Assembly (NCBI RefSeq): GCF_042850945.1
Contig: NZ_AP031496.1
Span: 3,038,001 to 3,102,000, forward strand
Direction of reading: 5' to 3'
DNA: 64,000 nucleotides
Origin: Halioxenophilus aromaticivorans
GTDB lineage: Bacteria; Pseudomonadota; Gammaproteobacteria; Pseudomonadales; Cellvibrionaceae
Shown: positions 63,001 to 64,000 of the stretch, piece by piece
Numbering within the stretch: position 1 is the first letter of the stretch
Layout of the letters: each line of letters starts with the position of its first letter
Program-made: the position numbers and the translations under genes
Notes under the pieces: model-generated
What the model was told of the DNA's origin: nothing
Databases searched by the model: none
The model's input: the letters and a program-made list of their open reading frames with translations, nothing else

Positions 63001-63530
63001 CGGCGCTCTTTGTACTTGGAAATACCAGCCGCTTCTTCTACGTAAACCCGCAGTTCTTCTGGTTTTGATTCAATCAACCGGGAGATCATGCCCTGCTCGA
63101 TGATGGCATAACTGCGAGGCCCTAGGCCGGTGCCCAGGAAGATATCGGTAATATCGCGACGACGGCAGCGGTTGCCGTTTAGGTAATAGTGGTTTTGACT
63201 ATCCCGGGTGACCTTGCGGCGAACAGAGATTTCGTTGTAGCTGGCAAACTCACCTACGATGGTGCCATCGCTGTTGTCAAAAACCAGCTCAATACTGGCT
63301 TGGCCGATGGGCTTTCGATTTCCAGACCCGTTAAAAATAACGTCGGTCATGGATTCTCCACGCAGGTTTTTGGCTGAGGATTCCCCCATTACCCAGCGTA
63401 CAGCATCGATAATATTGGACTTACCACAGCCATTAGGGCCAACCACCGCACAGAGATTACTTGGGAAGTAAACCGTGGTGGGGTCAACAAATGACTTAAA
63501 ACCCGCAAGCTTAATGCACTTTAGCCGCAT
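60030..63530 (-). CDS. smc: Chromosome partition protein SMC
   Basis: SMC is the ATPase of the bacterial condensin complex. The 1166-residue protein has the N-terminal Walker A GPNGCGKSN (31-39), long coiled coils on both sides of a hinge around residues 510-640, and the C-terminal signature LSGGEKALTAIALVF with Walker B CMLDEVDAPLDDANV. ScpA and ScpB are not in the window. Presence of SMC rather than MukB separates this organism from the enterics and related lineages. It is followed by zipA 34 bases later. Confidence 0.97.
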   Translation of the reverse strand: MRLKCIKLAGFKSFVDPTTVYFPSNLCAVVGPNGCGKSNIIDAVRWVMGESSAKNLRGESMTDVIFNGSGNRKPIGQASIELVFDNSDGTIVGEFASYNEISVRRKVTRDSQNHYYLNGNRCRRRDITDIFLGTGLGPRSYAIIEQGMISRLIESKPEELRVYVEEAAGISKYKERRRDTENRMRRTQENLERLTDIREELDRQLSRLERQAQAAERYSQYKELERQVKSWLQALRYKKLDEQAGLKSAEITELELKVESFVTEQVSNDTEIERLRVQHTEAGEGFNEVQSRFYALGNDITRIEQNIHHNEERKRQLQVDFQQAQQEFKETEELLQIDSEKAEQLFAELLEIEPELEMLQVAEEESSEILINAEEGMRTWQTRWDEFNQTAAEPRQKAEVQQSRIQHLEQVQTRLNQRIERLRQEQVSLGSVEGEEGLALLQEQLAELELVGEQLRELGDAKAESVIGKQQRVEELRNQLDDVRGRLQTQKGRLASLEALQQAALSEQSDVVDAWLDQHDLRNSPKLAEQLQVSDGWDKAVETVLGGDLQAVATDRFDELAQSLGSITEGSVTLLDTNASVVADVDDTLANFVSGAGAAQSLLASVFVADSVAAALAKRASLSAHQSVITSDGLWFGPGWVRAQKEQNAAAGVLARQQELEVLAAQIEQDQEQAEALSEELESTLADQKSLQAQREDARRELDQHNRQFSELSSKLSAQRVQIEQTLARRERLEAEINEGLTQQNQEAKNLADARAILEDAIEAMENDSGKRDELLTERDNIRQTLENARIKAREDKDRAHQLAIANQSLKTQIDSIRSALTRTEQQHARAKERQALLLESLEQTQDPGDDQKSELEALLEKRLSVEAELTKARTAVQAIEHGLRELEQKRSKIEQSTNEIRTKLEGSRLNARELETKRQNALELLQNDDFTLETVLEELDQDATEDSLSEEITKLDERIKRLGAINLAAIDEYKAESERKQYLDRQDADLREALDMLENAIRRIDKETRTRFKETFDQVNSGLQELFPKVFGGGHAYLELTGEDLLDTGIAIMARPPGKRNSTIHLLSGGEKALTAIALVFSIFRLNPAPFCMLDEVDAPLDDANVGRYARMVEEMSEHVQFIYITHNKGAMEMAQNLLGVTMHEPGVSRMVTVDVEEAAELAAS

Positions 63531-63617
63531 ATATTAACTTTTCGCTCAATTTTGCCGGCAAATAGCCGCATTTTTGTTTGTTGTACCGCGAGGATGGATG
63601 CCTCATATACCTAGCGA

Positions 63618-64000
63618 CTATTCTACTTGGGTTGCAATTTCTAAGGTGTAGACTTGGTCAAACGCTGCTTGTTTCACAGGCCCAACGCTAGCCTGCCAAT
63701 CACCGGGCTTGGTGGTCGGGCTGCCATCTGTACTCAGCCTCGCCACCAATTCAATATCACCTACGCTGGCGATGGTCATACCGTCCATCATCGACATAGA
63801 CTCAGACAAGGTTATCTCCACCGGCAGATCCGCAGCGGTCAACTTTTGAATGGCCAAAGGCATCTTAGGGCCCTGCCATGCCCTAGCGTAAACAAAGACA
63901 GTTTGGTTTGGCGAATATTCCACTTGTGGTGACAAACTCACTCGAACCGTGACACTCACATCAGCGACCGTGCCATCGCCGGCGCTGGCCTCTCCTGTGC
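63618..64000 (-). CDS. ccmI: CcmI/CycH-like cytochrome c biogenesis protein, C-terminal part (partial)
   Basis: The frame is open through the right edge (about 127 visible codons; the 5' end is missing). The sequence VSVTVRVSLSPQVEYSPNQTVFVYARAWQGPKMPLAIQKL followed by TLSESMSMMDGM and GDWQASVGPV is typical of the C-terminal domain of CcmI (CycH), which delivers apocytochrome c for heme attachment. The N-terminal membrane and TPR parts would lie outside the window. The gene ends 87 bases before the smc start on the same strand. No other ccm gene is visible, so the identity rests on this domain alone. Confidence 0.75.
   Translation of the reverse strand, partial: TGEASAGDGTVADVSVTVRVSLSPQVEYSPNQTVFVYARAWQGPKMPLAIQKLTAADLPVEITLSESMSMMDGMTIASVGDIELVARLSTDGSPTTKPGDWQASVGPVKQAAFDQVYTLEIATQVE

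Overview
The window is a stretch of chromosome from a gammaproteobacterium, most like the marine Cellvibrionales/Pseudomonas side of the class. The evidence is gene order: gacA-uvrC-pgsA, comEC-exbB-exbD-lpxK-kdsB-phosphatase-murB, lolCDE, dnaQ-rnhA-(yafS-like)/gloB-mltD, tRNA-Leu-tig-clpP-clpX-lon-hupB-ppiD, and smc-zipA-ligA, plus a FabY-type ketoacyl synthase. It has SMC rather than MukB, Lpt/Lol-type outer-membrane biogenesis genes, and balanced base composition. Genus assignment is inference only.

Layout. 1-5.9 kb: a truncated cyclic-nucleotide/rhodanese protein, a PLP-dependent desulfhydrase-family enzyme, an unrecognised coiled-coil protein, a 1 kb gene-poor stretch with CRP-like sites, short repeats and a 27-residue acidic ORF, then serC. 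6-8.5 kb: cnoX and phaB. 8.8-9.7 kb: tRNA-Cys and tRNA-Leu(UAA), followed by a ~150-bp tandem array in which each unit carries a copy of the tRNA-Leu 3' end; this rtT-like array is the most unusual feature. 9.8-14.1 kb: pgsA, uvrC, gacA, an AlkB-type dioxygenase. 14.2-25.3 kb: cell-envelope block (murB, phosphatase, kdsB, lpxK, exbD, exbB, comEC, DUF2062, lolE, lolD, lolC). 25.5-31.3 kb: dnaQ, rnhA, methyltransferase, gloB, mltD and small unknowns. 31.3-40.9 kb: protein quality-control block (ppiD, hupB, lon, clpX, clpP, tig), with a heat-shock-type promoter candidate before lon and a strong promoter before hupB. 41-46.6 kb: two regulators, a methyltransferase, two exported proteins of unknown function, and two adjacent chelatases (hemH, cbiX-like). 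46.6-55.8 kb: fabY, a DUF1631-like protein with a PilZ protein, a patatin, an acyl-CoA synthetase and an acyl-CoA dehydrogenase, i.e. a lipid-rich block. 56-64 kb: two small unknowns, ligA, zipA, smc and the C-terminal part of a CcmI-like protein cut by the window edge.

Most of the window is conserved housekeeping sequence. No CRISPR, prophage, insertion sequence, restriction or defence locus is visible. The items that deserve follow-up are mainly non-coding: the tRNA-derived tandem array, the palindrome inside the hupB promoter, the large dyad next to tRNA-Leu(UAG), and the gene-poor 3.4-4.4 kb interval.
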